A stretch of DNA of 64,000 bases from Stutzerimonas kirkiae (GCF_004327335.1 NZ_QJUO01000001.1:62001-126000); one strand, 5' to 3'. Positions 9,113-19,604 are shown, counted from the stretch's first letter. Notes: generated by a model not told the origin, from the sequence alone. Made by a program: numbers and translations.

Positions 9113-10075
9113 TCAGTAGGAGACGTAGACGTCGGTCAGCAGGTTTTCCGGGGCCGGGTAGGCGGCGGCACGGGCTTTCGCCACGGCGTCGTCGACCAGC
9201 GCCTCGACCTCTGCGTCGATCGCCGCCAGCTCCTTCTGGGTGATCTGTTTCTTGACCCTGGCCGCGAAGATCTTCAGCGGGTCGTGCTGTTCGCGCAGGC
9301 GTTGCACCTCGCCCTCGGCGCGGTACAGCGCCGGGTCGCCCTCGAAGTGGCCGTGCCAGCGGAACGCCTTGGCCTCGATCACGCTGGGGCCGCCGCCTTC
9401 GCGGGCGCGCTTGACCGCCTCGGCGGCGGCCTCATGGACGGCGAAGAAATCGGTGCCGTCGACCGTCACCGCCGGCAGGCCGAAGCCGCCAGCGCGTCTG
9501 GCGATGTCGCGGCCACCGACCGCGTAGTCATGGCCGGTGGCCTCGCCGTAGCCGTTGTTCTCGAAGATGAAGACGGCCGGCAGTTGCAGCACCACCGCCA
9601 TGTTGATGGCCTCGAACACCAGGCCCTGGTTGGAACCGCCGTCGCCGGTGAAGGAGACACCGACGCCACCGGTCTTCAGCGTCTTGGCGGTCAGCGCGGC
9701 GCCGATGGCCAGGGGTGGCGCGCCACCGACGATGGCGTTGGCGCCGAGCATGCCCTTGGACAGGTCGGCGATGTGCATCGAGCCGCCCTTGCCCCGGCAC
9801 AGGCCGCTGTCCTTGCCGAAGATCTCGGCCATCATGCCGTGGATATCGCAGCCCTTGGCGATGCAGTGGCCGTGGCCACGGTGGGTGGAGCCGATGTAGT
9901 CGGAATCCGTCAGGTTCTCGCAGACCCCGACCGCGATCGCCTCCTCGCCGGTATACAGGTGAATGAATCCGGGAATATCGCCGCTGGTGTTTTCCTGGTG
10001 CAGGCGCTCCTCGAACGCACGAATCTCGCGCATCTTGCGGTAGGCTTGCAGCAATTGTTGTTTGCTTAGCGTCAT
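9113..10075 (-). CDS. acoA: Acetoin/2-oxoacid dehydrogenase E1 component, alpha subunit
   Basis: 320-residue E1 alpha. Seen: the HRGHGHCIAKG region, KGGSMHIADLSKGMLGAN, and the thiamin-diphosphate motif GDGGSNQG ending at NNGYGEAT. First gene of the operon: ATG at 10075 with GAGGAC upstream, and 270 bp of shared upstream DNA with the divergent MalT-type activator. No acoX or butanediol dehydrogenase gene is adjacent, unlike the usual Pseudomonas acetoin cluster, so another 2-oxoacid or ketol substrate is possible. Confidence 0.85.
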   Translation of the reverse strand: MTLSKQQLLQAYRKMREIRAFEERLHQENTSGDIPGFIHLYTGEEAIAVGVCENLTDSDYIGSTHRGHGHCIAKGCDIHGMMAEIFGKDSGLCRGKGGSMHIADLSKGMLGANAIVGGAPPLAIGAALTAKTLKTGGVGVSFTGDGGSNQGLVFEAINMAVVLQLPAVFIFENNGYGEATGHDYAVGGRDIARRAGGFGLPAVTVDGTDFFAVHEAAAEAVKRAREGGGPSVIEAKAFRWHGHFEGDPALYRAEGEVQRLREQHDPLKIFAARVKKQITQKELAAIDAEVEALVDDAVAKARAAAYPAPENLLTDVYVSY

Positions 10076-10345
10076 CTAACCGTCCTCGATCTGATTGGAC
10101 TGGCGGGCGCCATTCGCCGGGCTGGCGAGCGGCGGATCGCGCCTTACCCATGAAGACGGTACGGGCATATTCGAAGTCGGCGAAACCACCCGGATGGGGG
10201 GGCTGGTGCGCGACGGGTGGGTATATTCTTATGCGCCAGATCAGTGCATAGGCAGGTTCGGCCGCTCTGGCACGGCGCGCCCCTGGCCACCCACCCGGCA
10301 CTGGGATACAACAAGAACAAGCCAAAAACAGAGGGCCAGACGCGG

Positions 10346-13105
10346 ATGAAGCGCGCGCACCCGACACGTCCCCAACCGATACGCCTGGCCTCCGGCCCCC
10401 TGCGCCTGACCCGGGGCTTGCCGCTGATCCTCACCAAGCTCGTCCCGCCCCGCTCCCCCGGCGAATTACTACGGCGCCCGCGCCTGCTCGAACGCCTCGC
10501 CCCGGTACGCTTGCGGCGCCTGGCACTGGTCAGCGCGGGGGCCGGCTTCGGCAAGACCACCCTGCTGGCGCAGTGGCACCATTGCCTGGCCGAGCAGGGC
10601 GAGCGCGTCGCCTGGCTGAGCCTCGACGAGGACGACGACAGCCCCTGGCAGTTCATCCCCTACCTGCTGCAGGCGCTGCGCCCGCTCCACCAGGACTGGG
10701 ACCCCGGCTTCTGGCAGCGCCTGGAACAACACACGCCCACCAGCCCCCAGCAGTTGCTGGCCGAACTGATCAACCAGTTGCACGACTGCCCGCACGACCT
10801 GTTCCTGATCATCGACGACTTCCATGTGATCGACGACCGTGGCGTTCACGATGCCCTCGGCTACCTGCTCGCCCATGCGCCGCCAGCGCTGCACCTGATC
10901 ATCGGCAGCCGCTTCCGCCCGCGCCTGGCCCTCAGCCGGCTACAGGCCGAGGACCAGTTGGTGGAAGTCGGCGACCAGGAGCTGCGCTTCACCCTCGAAG
11001 AGGCGCGCGGCTATTTCAACGAGACGCTCGCCGTACCGCTCAGCGGCCAGGACACCCAGCGCCTGCTATCGCTGACCGAGGGCTGGATCGCCGGAATGAA
11101 GATCGCCTCGCTGTCCCCCGGGCTGCGCGACGACCCCGCACGACTGATCGACAACCTGCGCGGTGGCACCCGCGCCATTACCCGCTACCTCAAGGAAGTG
11201 GTGTTCGACCCGCTGCCGGTCGAAGTCTTCGACTTCCTGCTGCGCACCTCCATTCTCGGCCGCCTGAACGCCGGGCTGTGCAACGCCGTCACCGAGCGCG
11301 ACGATGGCGAGGCGATGCTGGAGTGGATCGAACGGCACAACCTGTTCCTGTCCGCCCTCGACGAGCATGGTGCCTGGTTCCGCTACCACCCGCTGCTGCG
11401 GGAAACCCTGGGCAACCGCTTGCGCCGTTGCGCCGGGATCGACATCAAGCAACTGCATGAGCGCGCCAGCGGCTGGTTCGTCGAGCAGCGCCTGTGGGCC
11501 GAGGCGGTGCGTCATGCCCTGGTGGCGGGCAAGCCGATCGGCAGCCCCGGGCAGGATGGCGCGAGCGCGCAATCGCTGGCCGAAGAAGGCGATATCGACA
11601 CCCTGGTGCGCTGGATGCATCACCTGCCGGTGAGCCTCGACCCCTCGCGTATAGACCTGCAGCTCAACCTCGCCTGGGCGCTGGCGCACTATTTCCGCTT
11701 CGACGAAGCGCGCCAGTTGCTCGACAACCTCGACCAACTGGTCGCCGGCCATCGCGCCGGGCTGCGCCGCAGCACCTGGGTCAAGCTACGGGTGGTGCGT
11801 GCCATCTGCGAGGCTTTCTCCGAGAACATCGCCGAAAGCCTGGCCCTGGTCGAGCCCCTGCTGCAGGAAGTGCCCTGTGGCGATACCTGGGTCGATGGGC
11901 TGGTGTGCAATATCCTCAGCTACTGCCATGTGGTCGAGCAGCGCTATGCCGAAGCGCTGGCGGTACAGCGGCACATGCCCGGCCCGGATGCACCGCTGGG
12001 CAACCTGTTCGTCTCGGTCTACCGCGCCTTCATCATCGCCCAGTGCCACTTGTGCCAGGGCGACCTCGACGCCGCCGAGCGACACGCCCGCCAGGCGCTG
12101 TTACAGGCCGAGCGCTATACCGGGGCACAATCGAGCAGCAGCGCCACCCTCGCGCCACTGCTGGCGGAAATCGCCTACGAGCGCGGCGAGCATGACCAAC
12201 TCGCCCCCCTGCTGGCGGACAAGCTCGACCAGATCGACCGTTTCAGCCCGCCCGACGGCCTGCGCCGCTGCTATGTCAGCCTGGCGCGCCAGGCACTGTG
12301 CAACGGCGCACCGCATCAGGCCGAGCGACTGCTGGAACATGCTCTGCAACTGGCCATCGCCCGTCGCTGGCGGCGCTTGCAGGCACTGCTGCTGGCCGAA
12401 CAGGCGCGCGTGCGGCTGCTGCAGGGCGACTACCCCGCCGCGGAGCAGTTGCAACAGCAACTGGAACGACTGGCGCCGCTGGCCCGGATCGACGCCGAAC
12501 ACCCCTGCCAGCGCGCCAGCGCCCAGCATGCGCTGCTCGGCCGCAGCCGCCTGCTGCTGGCCGCCGGCCAGGCGGCACAGGCCGCCAAGCTGCTGGGGCG
12601 CCTGGTCGCCGAACAGGAAAGCCGCCACGACTGGCTCGCCGCCGCGCGCCTGCGCGTACTCTGGGCACGGGCGCTGTGGCAGGCCGACGAAAGCGACAAG
12701 GCCTGCACCGCCCTGCAACCGGCCCTGCGACTGGCCGGGCGCCAGCGCCTCGAACGCAGCTTGCTGGATGCCGGTGATGAGCTGCTGCCCCTGCTCAGCC
12801 GCCTGCAGAAAAAACTCCCGGCGCGCCACGAAACCGGCGAGACCCTGGCGCGCCTGCTGGAACGACACCCCCAGGCCGACGAACGGCAGCGCCAGGGCCA
12901 CACCACGCGCCAGGGCCTCAGCGAACGGGAATGCCAGGCGCTGCGGCTGGTCGCCGAGGGCCAGTCGAACAAGGAGATCGCCCGCAGCCTGGATATCTCC
13001 ACGGAAACCGTGAAATGGCACCTGAAGAACATCTACGGCAAACTCAACGTCACCAGCCGCACCCAGGCCATAGGCCGTGCCCAGGAACTGGGCCTGCTGG
13101 AGTAA
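10346..13105 (+). CDS. MalT-type LuxR-family ATP-dependent transcriptional activator
   Basis: 919-residue STAND-class regulator. P-loop GAGFGKTT at residues 65-72, Walker [13 protein letters not shown], a long helical TPR-like sensor region (about 400-820), and a C-terminal LuxR helix-turn-helix ([21 protein letters not shown] through [13 protein letters not shown]). The chosen ATG at 10346 begins [10 protein letters not shown]; an open frame reaching 10217 runs through unconserved intergenic sequence. Divergent from the E1-E2-E3 operon, so it probably activates it on binding a pathway metabolite and ATP. The classical acetoin activator AcoR is a sigma-54 enhancer protein, so this is a different regulatory solution. 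Confidence 0.87.
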   Translation: MKRAHPTRPQPIRLASGPLRLTRGLPLILTKLVPPRSPGELLRRPRLLERLAPVRLRRLALVSAGAGFGKTTLLAQWHHCLAEQGERVAWLSLDEDDDSPWQFIPYLLQALRPLHQDWDPGFWQRLEQHTPTSPQQLLAELINQLHDCPHDLFLIIDDFHVIDDRGVHDALGYLLAHAPPALHLIIGSRFRPRLALSRLQAEDQLVEVGDQELRFTLEEARGYFNETLAVPLSGQDTQRLLSLTEGWIAGMKIASLSPGLRDDPARLIDNLRGGTRAITRYLKEVVFDPLPVEVFDFLLRTSILGRLNAGLCNAVTERDDGEAMLEWIERHNLFLSALDEHGAWFRYHPLLRETLGNRLRRCAGIDIKQLHERASGWFVEQRLWAEAVRHALVAGKPIGSPGQDGASAQSLAEEGDIDTLVRWMHHLPVSLDPSRIDLQLNLAWALAHYFRFDEARQLLDNLDQLVAGHRAGLRRSTWVKLRVVRAICEAFSENIAESLALVEPLLQEVPCGDTWVDGLVCNILSYCHVVEQRYAEALAVQRHMPGPDAPLGNLFVSVYRAFIIAQCHLCQGDLDAAERHARQALLQAERYTGAQSSSSATLAPLLAEIAYERGEHDQLAPLLADKLDQIDRFSPPDGLRRCYVSLARQALCNGAPHQAERLLEHALQLAIARRWRRLQALLLAEQARVRLLQGDYPAAEQLQQQLERLAPLARIDAEHPCQRASAQHALLGRSRLLLAAGQAAQAAKLLGRLVAEQESRHDWLAAARLRVLWARALWQADESDKACTALQPALRLAGRQRLERSLLDAGDELLPLLSRLQKKLPARHETGETLARLLERHPQADERQRQGHTTRQGLSERECQALRLVAEGQSNKEIARSLDISTETVKWHLKNIYGKLNVTSRTQAIGRAQELGLLE

Positions 13106-13182
13106 GGGCATAAAGCCTCCAGCGCCCTTTCCGGCGCTATTGCAGTACGCTTGCGCAACCTACTCGCGAGAATGGATGCCCC

Positions 13183-13980
13183 ATGAGCAACGACACCGCG
13201 TACAAACCACAACCGGCAAAACACCTGGCCGTGCTGATCGACGCCGACAACGCGCCGGCCCTGATCGTCGAAGGCCTGTTCGAAGAGGTCGCCAAATACG
13301 GCGTCGCCAGCGTCAAGCGTATCTATGGCGACTGGACCGGGCCGCAACTGGGCAAGTGGAAACAGGTCCTGCTCGACCACTCGATCCAGCCCATCCAGCA
13401 ATTCGCCTACACCAAAGGCAAGAACGCCACCGACAGCGCACTGATCATCGACGCCATGGACCTTCTCTACACCCGGCGCTTCGACGGTTTCTGCCTGGTT
13501 TCCAGCGACAGCGACTTCACCCGGCTGGCCGCGCGCCTGCGCGAGGAAGGGCTGACGGTATACGGCTTCGGCGAGGAAAAGACCCCTAAGCCCTTCGTCT
13601 CGGCCTGCGACAAGTTCATCTACACGGAAATCCTCCGCGACCAGCCGAGCGAGCCGGCCGCCAGCGACAAGGTCACGCCGGAACAAGCATCCGGCAACGA
13701 TCCGGCCAGGAAGCCGGATGACCGCAAGAAGCCGCAGAAAGCCCCGGTGGATTTCATCGCCAAGGTCATCGATGACATTTCCGACGACGATGGCTGGGTC
13801 GCCCTCGGCATGGTCGGCTCCAACATCAACAAGCTGCGCACCGATTTCGACCCCCGCCTCTACGGCTTCAGGAAACTCAGCGACCTGATCAAAGCCCACC
13901 CGCAGCGCTTCGAACTGCAGGAACGCGGCGCCACGGCCACCGGCAAGGTGCTGGAAGTACGCAACCGCAAGAAACGCTGA
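13183..13980 (+). CDS. NYN-domain putative ribonuclease with C-terminal OST-HTH/LOTUS-like domain
   Basis: 265 residues. N-terminal NYN (PIN-like) nuclease fold with the acidic set in VLIDADNAP (Asp20, Asp22), the NATDSALIIDAMDLL aspartates, and SSDSDFTRLA. After a charged linker (about 150-178) a second domain VDFIAKVIDDIS...GFRKLSDLIKAHPQRFEL resembles the OST-HTH RNA-binding fold that often accompanies NYN in bacteria. Expected to be a cytoplasmic RNA-processing or decay enzyme; target unknown. ATG at 13183. Stands alone, with no operon partner in tight spacing. Confidence 0.8.
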   Translation: MSNDTAYKPQPAKHLAVLIDADNAPALIVEGLFEEVAKYGVASVKRIYGDWTGPQLGKWKQVLLDHSIQPIQQFAYTKGKNATDSALIIDAMDLLYTRRFDGFCLVSSDSDFTRLAARLREEGLTVYGFGEEKTPKPFVSACDKFIYTEILRDQPSEPAASDKVTPEQASGNDPARKPDDRKKPQKAPVDFIAKVIDDISDDDGWVALGMVGSNINKLRTDFDPRLYGFRKLSDLIKAHPQRFELQERGATATGKVLEVRNRKKR

Positions 13981-14040
13981 AAGCCCGCCATCCCCCCATT
14001 GCGCCGTGCCGCTACTCACTGGCAGGGCGCTTCGATAACA

Positions 14041-14111
14041 GCGCTGAAGGCTGGAAAGCTGGACGAGAAACACCGGATGCCAGGCTCTTTCGTCCAGCCA
14101 GCTTTCCAGCG
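14041..14111. repeat. Dispersed palindromic repeat, family A (copy 1)
   Basis: The left arm (GCTGGAAAGCTGGACGA) pairs with a right arm (TCGTCCAGCCAGCTTTCCAGC) around a loop of about 25 bases. The same GGCTGGACGA / CGTCCAGCC pairing recurs near 16556, 51621 and 57061, with a weaker relative near 53636. Lies between the NYN gene and the SpmAB-like gene. Confidence 0.65.
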
Positions 14112-14221
14112 CTCTTTCCGGCTGTTTACCCGCATAGCGCGATCGCCCTGATGGCTCTCCCCGCCCGGGACCTTTATCATCGCCGCTTTCGCTTCGCCCC
14201 ACGGACACCGAGGTAGACCCC

Positions 14222-15451
14222 ATGCTCAACGGCCTCTGGCTGGGCTTTTTCCTGATCGCCGCGGTGGCGGCGCTATCGCGCTGGCTGATCGGCGGCGACC
14301 CCCAGGTGTTCGCCGCGCTGGTGGAAGGCCTGTTCGCCATGGCGCGCCTGTCGGTGGAAGTGATGGTGCTGCTGTTCGGCACCCTGACCCTCTGGCTGGG
14401 CTTCCTGCGCATCGCCGAGAAGGCCGGGCTGGTCGACCTGCTGGCGCGTTTGCTGGGGCCGCTGTTCCATCGCCTGATGCCCGAGGTGCCGCCCGGGCAC
14501 CCGGCGCTGGGGCTGATCACCCTGAACTTCGCCGCCAACGGGCTGGGCCTGGACAACGCCGCCACCCCCATCGGCCTCAAGGCCATGCGCGCCCTGCAAG
14601 ACCTCAACCCGAGCAGCAGCACCGCCAGCAACGCGCAGATCCTGTTCCTGGTGCTCAACGCCTCGTCGCTGACCCTGCTGCCGGTGTCGATCTTCATGTA
14701 CCGCGTGCAGCAGGGCGCCGAAGACCCGACCCTGGTGTTCCTGCCGATCCTGCTGGCCACCAGCGCCTCGACCCTGGCCGGCCTGCTGTCGGTGGCGCTG
14801 ATGCAGCGCCTGCGCCTGTGGGACCCGGTGGTGCTCGCCTACCTGATCCCCGGCGCGCTGCTATTGGGCGCCTTCATGGCGCTGCTGGCCAGCCTCTCGG
14901 CCGCGGCCCTGGCGCAACTGTCGTCGCTGCTGGGCAACCTGACGCTGTTCGGCCTGATCCTGACCTTCGTCGGCGTCGGCGCGTTGCGCAAGGTGCCGGT
15001 CTACGAAAGCTTCGTGGAAGGCGCCAAGGAAGGCTTCGATGTCGCCAAGAGCCTGCTGCCGTACCTGGTGGCGATGCTCTGCGCGGTCGGCGTGCTGCGC
15101 GCCTCCGGGGCACTGGAGTTCGGCCTCGACGGCATCCGCTGGGTGGTCGAGGCACAGGGCTGGGACAGCCGCTTCGTCGAGGCGCTGCCCACCGCGCTGG
15201 TCAAGCCGTTCTCCGGCAGCGGCGCGCGGGCGATGCTGATCGAGACCATGCAGACCCACGGCGTGGACAGTTTCCCGGCACTGGTGGCGGCCACCGTGCA
15301 GGGCAGTACCGAGACCACCTTCTACGTCCTCGCCGTGTACTTCGGCGCGGTCGGCATCCAGCGCGCCCGGCACGCGGTCGGCTGTGCGCTGCTGGCCGAC
15401 TTCGCCGGAGTGGTCGCCTCGATCGGTGTCTGCTACTGGTTCTTCGGCTGA
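14222..15451 (+). CDS. Fused SpmA/SpmB-type nucleoside-recognition membrane protein
   Basis: 409-residue polytopic inner-membrane protein with about ten hydrophobic segments. It holds two related halves, each with a nucleoside-recognition (gate) domain: NFAANGLGLDNAATPIGLKAMRALQDLN in the first, and KPFSGSGARAMLIETMQT with VQGSTETTFYVLAVYFGAVG in the second. In Bacillus the halves are separate proteins SpmA and SpmB; fused forms are common in Gram-negative bacteria that do not sporulate. Substrate unknown; a transport role is likely. ATG at 14222 follows CCGAGGTAG. Confidence 0.8.
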   Translation: MLNGLWLGFFLIAAVAALSRWLIGGDPQVFAALVEGLFAMARLSVEVMVLLFGTLTLWLGFLRIAEKAGLVDLLARLLGPLFHRLMPEVPPGHPALGLITLNFAANGLGLDNAATPIGLKAMRALQDLNPSSSTASNAQILFLVLNASSLTLLPVSIFMYRVQQGAEDPTLVFLPILLATSASTLAGLLSVALMQRLRLWDPVVLAYLIPGALLLGAFMALLASLSAAALAQLSSLLGNLTLFGLILTFVGVGALRKVPVYESFVEGAKEGFDVAKSLLPYLVAMLCAVGVLRASGALEFGLDGIRWVVEAQGWDSRFVEALPTALVKPFSGSGARAMLIETMQTHGVDSFPALVAATVQGSTETTFYVLAVYFGAVGIQRARHAVGCALLADFAGVVASIGVCYWFFG

Positions 15452-15498
15452 AAAAGGCAACATCCGGTAACGGGCATGTATACGGCCACGTTGAACCG

Positions 15499-15517
15499 GC
15501 GGATGAGACTCACTACC
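15499..15517. promoter_or_regulatory. Candidate Fur box upstream of iron-binding protein gene
   Basis: The 19 bases centred on ATGAGACTCAC match the Fur consensus at 12 of 19 positions by hand count, 37 bases before the ATG of an iron-type binding protein. Position and function agree, but the match is only moderate. Confidence 0.4.
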
Positions 15518-15553
15518 ATCGCAACTCCGTTTTCATCAACAGAGGCATTTCCC

Positions 15554-16555
15554 ATGCGGGCAAGCAAATGGCTATTGGCGGCATTCTCCCTGTCGGTGCT
15601 GGCCGGCGCTGTACAGGCGGCCGACGAGGTGGTGGTCTACTCCTCGCGGATCGATGAGCTGATCAAGCCGGTTTTCGATGCCTATACGGAAAAAACCGGG
15701 GTCAAGGTGAAATTCATCACCGACAGGGAAGCCCCGCTGATGGCCAGGATCAAGGCCGAGGGCGAGAACACCCCGGCCGACCTGCTGCTGACCGTGGATG
15801 GTGGCAACCTGTGGCAGGCCGAGCAAATGGGCCTCCTGCAACCCTTGCAGTCGAGCATCATCGACGCCGATATCCCACCGCAGTACCGCTCCTCCACCGG
15901 CGCCTGGACCGGCCTGTCGCTGCGCGCGCGGACCATCGTCTACTCGCCCGAGCGGGTCGAGCCGGAAGAACTCTCGACCTACGAAGCCCTGGCCGACGAG
16001 CAATGGGAAGGTCGCCTGTGCCTGCGCACCAGCAAGAAAGTCTACAACCAGTCGCTGACCGCCACCCTGTTGGAAGTCCATGGCCCCGAGAAAACCGAGG
16101 AAATCCTCAAGGGCTGGATCAACAACCTGGCGACCGATGTCTTCGCCGACGACAACTCGGTGATCCAGGCCGTGGATGCCGGCCAATGCGACGTGGGTAT
16201 CGTCAATACCTACTATTACGGGCGCCTGCACCAGCAGAACCCGAAACTGCGGGCCAAGCTGTTCTGGCCCAACCAGCAGGACCGTGGTGTGCACGTCAAC
16301 CTCTCGGGCATCGGCCTGACCAAGCATGCCCCGCACCCGGAAGCCGCGCAGAAGCTGGTGGAGTGGATGACCACCCCAGAAGCGCAGAGCATCTTCGCCG
16401 GTGCCAACAAGGAGTTCCCGGCCAACCCGAAGGTCAAGCCTTCCGACGAAGTCGCCAGTTGGGGTGAGTTCAAGGCCGACACCATCCCGGTGGAAGTCGC
16501 CGGCAGGCGCCAGGCCGAGGCGATCCGCCTGATGGACCGGGTGGGCTGGAACTGA
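15554..16555 (+). CDS. Fe(3+)-type ABC transporter periplasmic substrate-binding protein
   Basis: 333 residues. Signal peptide [22 protein letters not shown], then [19 protein letters not shown] as in FbpA/HitA-like binding proteins. The iron-binding tyrosines of the family are present in VNTYYYGRL. The start is taken at 15554, after AGAGGCA, so that the protein opens with its signal sequence; a frame from 15476 adds 26 unlikely residues. The permease gene follows, but no ATPase gene is adjacent, so the importer must borrow one. The family also includes thiamine and spermidine binders; iron is favoured by the tyrosine pair. Confidence 0.85.
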   Translation: MRASKWLLAAFSLSVLAGAVQAADEVVVYSSRIDELIKPVFDAYTEKTGVKVKFITDREAPLMARIKAEGENTPADLLLTVDGGNLWQAEQMGLLQPLQSSIIDADIPPQYRSSTGAWTGLSLRARTIVYSPERVEPEELSTYEALADEQWEGRLCLRTSKKVYNQSLTATLLEVHGPEKTEEILKGWINNLATDVFADDNSVIQAVDAGQCDVGIVNTYYYGRLHQQNPKLRAKLFWPNQQDRGVHVNLSGIGLTKHAPHPEAAQKLVEWMTTPEAQSIFAGANKEFPANPKVKPSDEVASWGEFKADTIPVEVAGRRQAEAIRLMDRVGWN

Positions 16556-16602
16556 AGGCTGGAGGCTTTTCCGTCCAGCCTTCCAGCCTCCAGCGCTCTT
16601 GT
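16556..16602. repeat. Dispersed palindromic repeat, family A (copy 2)
   Basis: GGCTGGAGGCT... and ...CCAGCCTTCCAGCCTCCAG form a stem just after the binding-protein stop at 16555. Because it begins at the stop codon it could act as a processing or termination hairpin between binding protein and permease. Confidence 0.55.
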
Positions 16603-16669
16603 CGGCTCTTTCTCCCCATGCGGGAGAAGGGCTGGGGAAGAGGGATGGCATCCGCAGGGCACTTTTTCA

Positions 16670-16702
16670 CTTGCAGCTTGAAGCTTGTGGCTTGAAGCTT
16701 GC
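16670..16702. repeat. CTTGAAGCTTG repeat, family B (copy 2)
   Basis: CTTGCAGCTTGAAGCTTG followed by GGCTTGAAGCTTG, a tandem of the same unit seen at 5081-5106 and, reversed, at 48209-48238. Lies in the 201-base gap before the permease; no gene is seen in that gap. Confidence 0.55.
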
Positions 16703-16756
16703 CTCATGGCGCCCCGCCTTGCCGGGGCGTTTTTCTGCCTGTCGTCGAGGTCTTGC

Positions 16757-18367
16757 GTGTCCCATTCCGCCCAGTACCGCTGGTATCCCATCACATTCGC
16801 CATCGCGGCCCTGGTGCTGCTGCCACTGACGGTACTGGCCTTCAGTTGGCACGACATCGACCCGGAGATCTGGCGGCACCTGTGGGAAACCCAGATGACG
16901 CGCCTGCTGGGCAATACCCTGGTGCTGATGGTCGGCGTCGGGCTCGGAGTGACCCTGCTGGGTGTCAGCCTGGCCTGGCTGACCGCGCTCTGCGAATTCC
17001 CCGGCCGTCGCTGGCTGGACTGGGCGCTGATGCTGCCCTTCGCCATCCCGGCCTATGTACTGGCGTTCGTCTTCATCGGCCTGCTGGACTTTTCCGGCCC
17101 GGTGCAGAGCCTGGCGCGGGACTGGTTCGGCTCCGCCATCCGCTTTCCCAGGGTGCGCTCCACCGGCGGTGTGATCCTGGTGCTGGTGCTGGTGTTCTAC
17201 CCCTACGTCTACCTGCTCGCACGCTCGGCCTTCATCGCCCAGGGCAAGGGCCTGATGGAAGCCGCGCGGATTCTCGGGCAGACGCCCTGGCAAGCCTTCT
17301 GGCGGGTCGCCTTGCCGATGGCCTGGCCCGCTATCGGCACCGGGCTGGCACTGGCACTGATGGAAACCCTGGCCGATTTCGGCGCGGTGTCGGTGTTCAA
17401 CTTCGATACCTTCACCACCGCCATCTACAAGACCTGGTACGGCTTCTTCAGCCTGAGCAGCGCAACCCAGTTGGCCAGCCTGCTGTTGCTCGCGGTGATG
17501 CTGGTGCTCTATGGCGAGCGGCGCGCCAGGGGAGCGGCGCGCCCGGCCAACGAGCGCGCCAGGAGCAGTGCGCTCTATCGGTTGCGCGGCTTCCAGGCAT
17601 TCGCCGCCAGCGCCTGGTGCCTGCTGGTGTTCGCCTGCGCCTTCGTCATCCCGCTGTTGCAGTTGCTCGCCTGGCTCTGGCAACGTGGCCGCTTCGATCT
17701 GGACGAGCGCTATGCCGCACTGATCCTGCATACCCTCTACCTGGGTGGCATGGCCGCGCTACTGACCGTGACCCTGGCCCTGCTGCTGGCCTTCGCCCGG
17801 CGCCAGGCGCCGGTACGCAGCATCCGCGGCGCGGTGGGCCTGGCCAACCTGGGCTACGCCCTGCCCGGCTCGGTGCTGGCGGTGTCGATCATGCTGGCCT
17901 TCAGTTACCTGGACCGGCACCTGGTGATTCCCGTATCCAGTTGGCTCGGTGGCGCCGGCAAACCGCTGCTGCTGGGCAGCCTGGCCGCGCTGCTGGTGGC
18001 CTACCTGATCCGCTTCATGGCGGTGGCGTTCGGACCGCTGGAGAACGCCCTGGCGCGTATCCGCCCGTCCCTGCCCCAGGCCTCGCGCAGCCTGGGCGTC
18101 GGCGGCCTGCCGTTGTTCCTGCGGGTCTATTTGCCGCTGCTGCTGCCGGGCACCCTGAGCGCGGCGCTGCTGGTGTTCGTCGAGGTGCTCAAGGAAATGC
18201 CGGCCACCCTGCTGATGCGCCCCTTCGGCTGGGACACCCTGGCCGTGCGCATTTTCGAGATGACCAGCGAAGGCGAATGGGCACGCGCCTCGCTACCGGC
18301 CCTGACCCTGGTACTGGTCGGGCTGCTGCCGGTGATCCTGCTGATCCGCCGTTCGGCGGGGAAGTAG
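16757..18367 (+). CDS. Fe(3+)-type ABC transporter, two-domain permease
   Basis: 536-residue inner-membrane permease made of two BPD-type domains, about twelve transmembrane segments in all. EAA-type loops for ATPase contact appear twice: MEAARILGQTPWQAFWRVALPMAWPAI and QASRSLGVGGLPLFLRVYLPLLLPG. Start taken as GTG at 16757, eight bases after CGAGG, giving MSHSAQYRW; an earlier in-frame start would include intergenic repeat sequence. Works with the binding protein upstream; the ATPase must be encoded elsewhere. Confidence 0.85.
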   Translation: MSHSAQYRWYPITFAIAALVLLPLTVLAFSWHDIDPEIWRHLWETQMTRLLGNTLVLMVGVGLGVTLLGVSLAWLTALCEFPGRRWLDWALMLPFAIPAYVLAFVFIGLLDFSGPVQSLARDWFGSAIRFPRVRSTGGVILVLVLVFYPYVYLLARSAFIAQGKGLMEAARILGQTPWQAFWRVALPMAWPAIGTGLALALMETLADFGAVSVFNFDTFTTAIYKTWYGFFSLSSATQLASLLLLAVMLVLYGERRARGAARPANERARSSALYRLRGFQAFAASAWCLLVFACAFVIPLLQLLAWLWQRGRFDLDERYAALILHTLYLGGMAALLTVTLALLLAFARRQAPVRSIRGAVGLANLGYALPGSVLAVSIMLAFSYLDRHLVIPVSSWLGGAGKPLLLGSLAALLVAYLIRFMAVAFGPLENALARIRPSLPQASRSLGVGGLPLFLRVYLPLLLPGTLSAALLVFVEVLKEMPATLLMRPFGWDTLAVRIFEMTSEGEWARASLPALTLVLVGLLPVILLIRRSAGK

Positions 18368-18407
18368 CGGCTTCAAGCCTCGAGGCAGGGCAGGCCGACC
18401 GGTCGCA

Positions 18408-18436
18408 GTGACCTGTCACACCCTTGCCGCTACAAT
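18408..18436 (+). promoter_or_regulatory. Candidate sigma-70 promoter for gcvT-gcvH
   Basis: GTGACC (18408-18413) and TACAAT (18431-18436) are 17 bases apart, about 85 bases before the gcvT ATG. The -10 is strong and the -35 weak. A short hairpin TTCCC-ACCT-GGGAA lies in the leader at 18461-18474; no glycine riboswitch was recognised. Confidence 0.45.
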
Positions 18437-18521
18437 GCGCGCCATCGAACAAGAGTCTTTCCCACCTGGGAAGCGACTCCATCGGGCGTCCTCCAGGGCG
18501 CCGGCCCGGAAGGAGAAACCC

Positions 18522-19604
18522 ATGGGTAAGCGTACACCGCTCTACGACCAGCACCTCGCGCTAGGCGCCAAGATAGTCGACTTCGGCGGCTGGGACATGC
18601 CGCTGCACTATGGCTCGCAGGTTGAAGAGCATCACCAGGTGAGGCGCGACTGTGGCGTATTCGACGTTTCGCACATGACCGTCATCGACATCGGTGGCCC
18701 GCAGGCGGGCGATTACCTCAGGCGCCTGCTGGCCAACGATGTGGCGCGCCTTGGCGAGGCGGAGGCCCTTTACAGCGCCATGCTCAACGTGCAAGGCGGC
18801 GTGCTCGACGACCTGATCGTCTACCGCACCGAGGGCGGCTACCGCCTGGTGGTCAACGCCGGTACCCGCGACAAGGATCTCGCCTGGATGCGGCAACAGG
18901 CCGAAGGTTTCGACGTACTCATCGCCGAACAAGCCGACCTGGCCATGCTGGCGATACAGGGGCCACACGCCAGGGTAAAAGCCGCGGGGCTGGTGCCGCA
19001 GGGCTTTTCCGAGCTTATCCTCGACTTGCCGCCCTTCACCGGCAAGGCCGAAGGCGCCTGGTTCGTCGCCCGTACCGGCTATAGCGGCGAAGACGGCATC
19101 GAGATCATCCTGCCGGCCGAGGAAGCGGCGGACTTCTTTGGTGAACTGGTCGGCGCCGGCATCTCCCCCATCGGCCTCGGTGCCCGCGACACCCTGCGCC
19201 TGGAGGCCGGGCTGAACCTCTACGGCCAGGACATGGACGAGTCGGTTTCGCCACTCTCGGCCAACATGGGCTGGACCATCGCCTGGCAGCCACCGGGGCG
19301 CGACTTCATCGGCCGCGCCGCCGTGGAGCGGCAACTGGCCAGCGCGGAAAAACCGCCCAGGCTGGTCGGCCTGGTGCTGGAAGAACGTGGCGTGCTGCGC
19401 GCCCACCAGGTGGTGCGCGTCAACGGCTTCGGCGACGGCGAAATCACCAGCGGCAGCTTCTCGCCCACCCTCGGCAAGTCCATCGCCCTGGCCCGGGTGC
19501 CGGCGCAGACGGCGGAGCGTGCCGAGGTCGAGATTCGTGGCAAATGGTACCCGGTGCGCGTGGTACAGCCGACTTTCGTGCGCCACGGCAAGGTACTGGT
19601 GTAA
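18522..19604 (+). CDS. gcvT: Glycine cleavage system T protein (aminomethyltransferase)
   Basis: 360 residues. Transfers the methylene group from aminomethyl-lipoyl H protein to tetrahydrofolate and releases ammonia. Motifs seen: the N-terminal [43 protein letters not shown], and the C-terminal [24 protein letters not shown] at 18522 after AGGAG. gcvH follows 38 bases later; the partner gcvP, normally adjacent in this cluster, is about 20 kb away at 39815. Confidence 0.95.
   Translation: MGKRTPLYDQHLALGAKIVDFGGWDMPLHYGSQVEEHHQVRRDCGVFDVSHMTVIDIGGPQAGDYLRRLLANDVARLGEAEALYSAMLNVQGGVLDDLIVYRTEGGYRLVVNAGTRDKDLAWMRQQAEGFDVLIAEQADLAMLAIQGPHARVKAAGLVPQGFSELILDLPPFTGKAEGAWFVARTGYSGEDGIEIILPAEEAADFFGELVGAGISPIGLGARDTLRLEAGLNLYGQDMDESVSPLSANMGWTIAWQPPGRDFIGRAAVERQLASAEKPPRLVGLVLEERGVLRAHQVVRVNGFGDGEITSGSFSPTLGKSIALARVPAQTAERAEVEIRGKWYPVRVVQPTFVRHGKVLV

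Noticed and set aside
6508..9243. 911-codon plus-strand frame opposite lpdA/acoC/acoB
   Set aside because: Antisense shadow; real proteins with all catalytic motifs are on the minus strand.
10076..10345. MalT-box motifs in the acoA/regulator gap
   Set aside because: GGATGGGGGG and GGGTGGG are suggestive but neither arrangement nor consensus is convincing.
18437..18521. Glycine riboswitch before gcvT
   Set aside because: Only a short TTCCC-GGGAA hairpin is seen; the paired aptamer core was not recognised.
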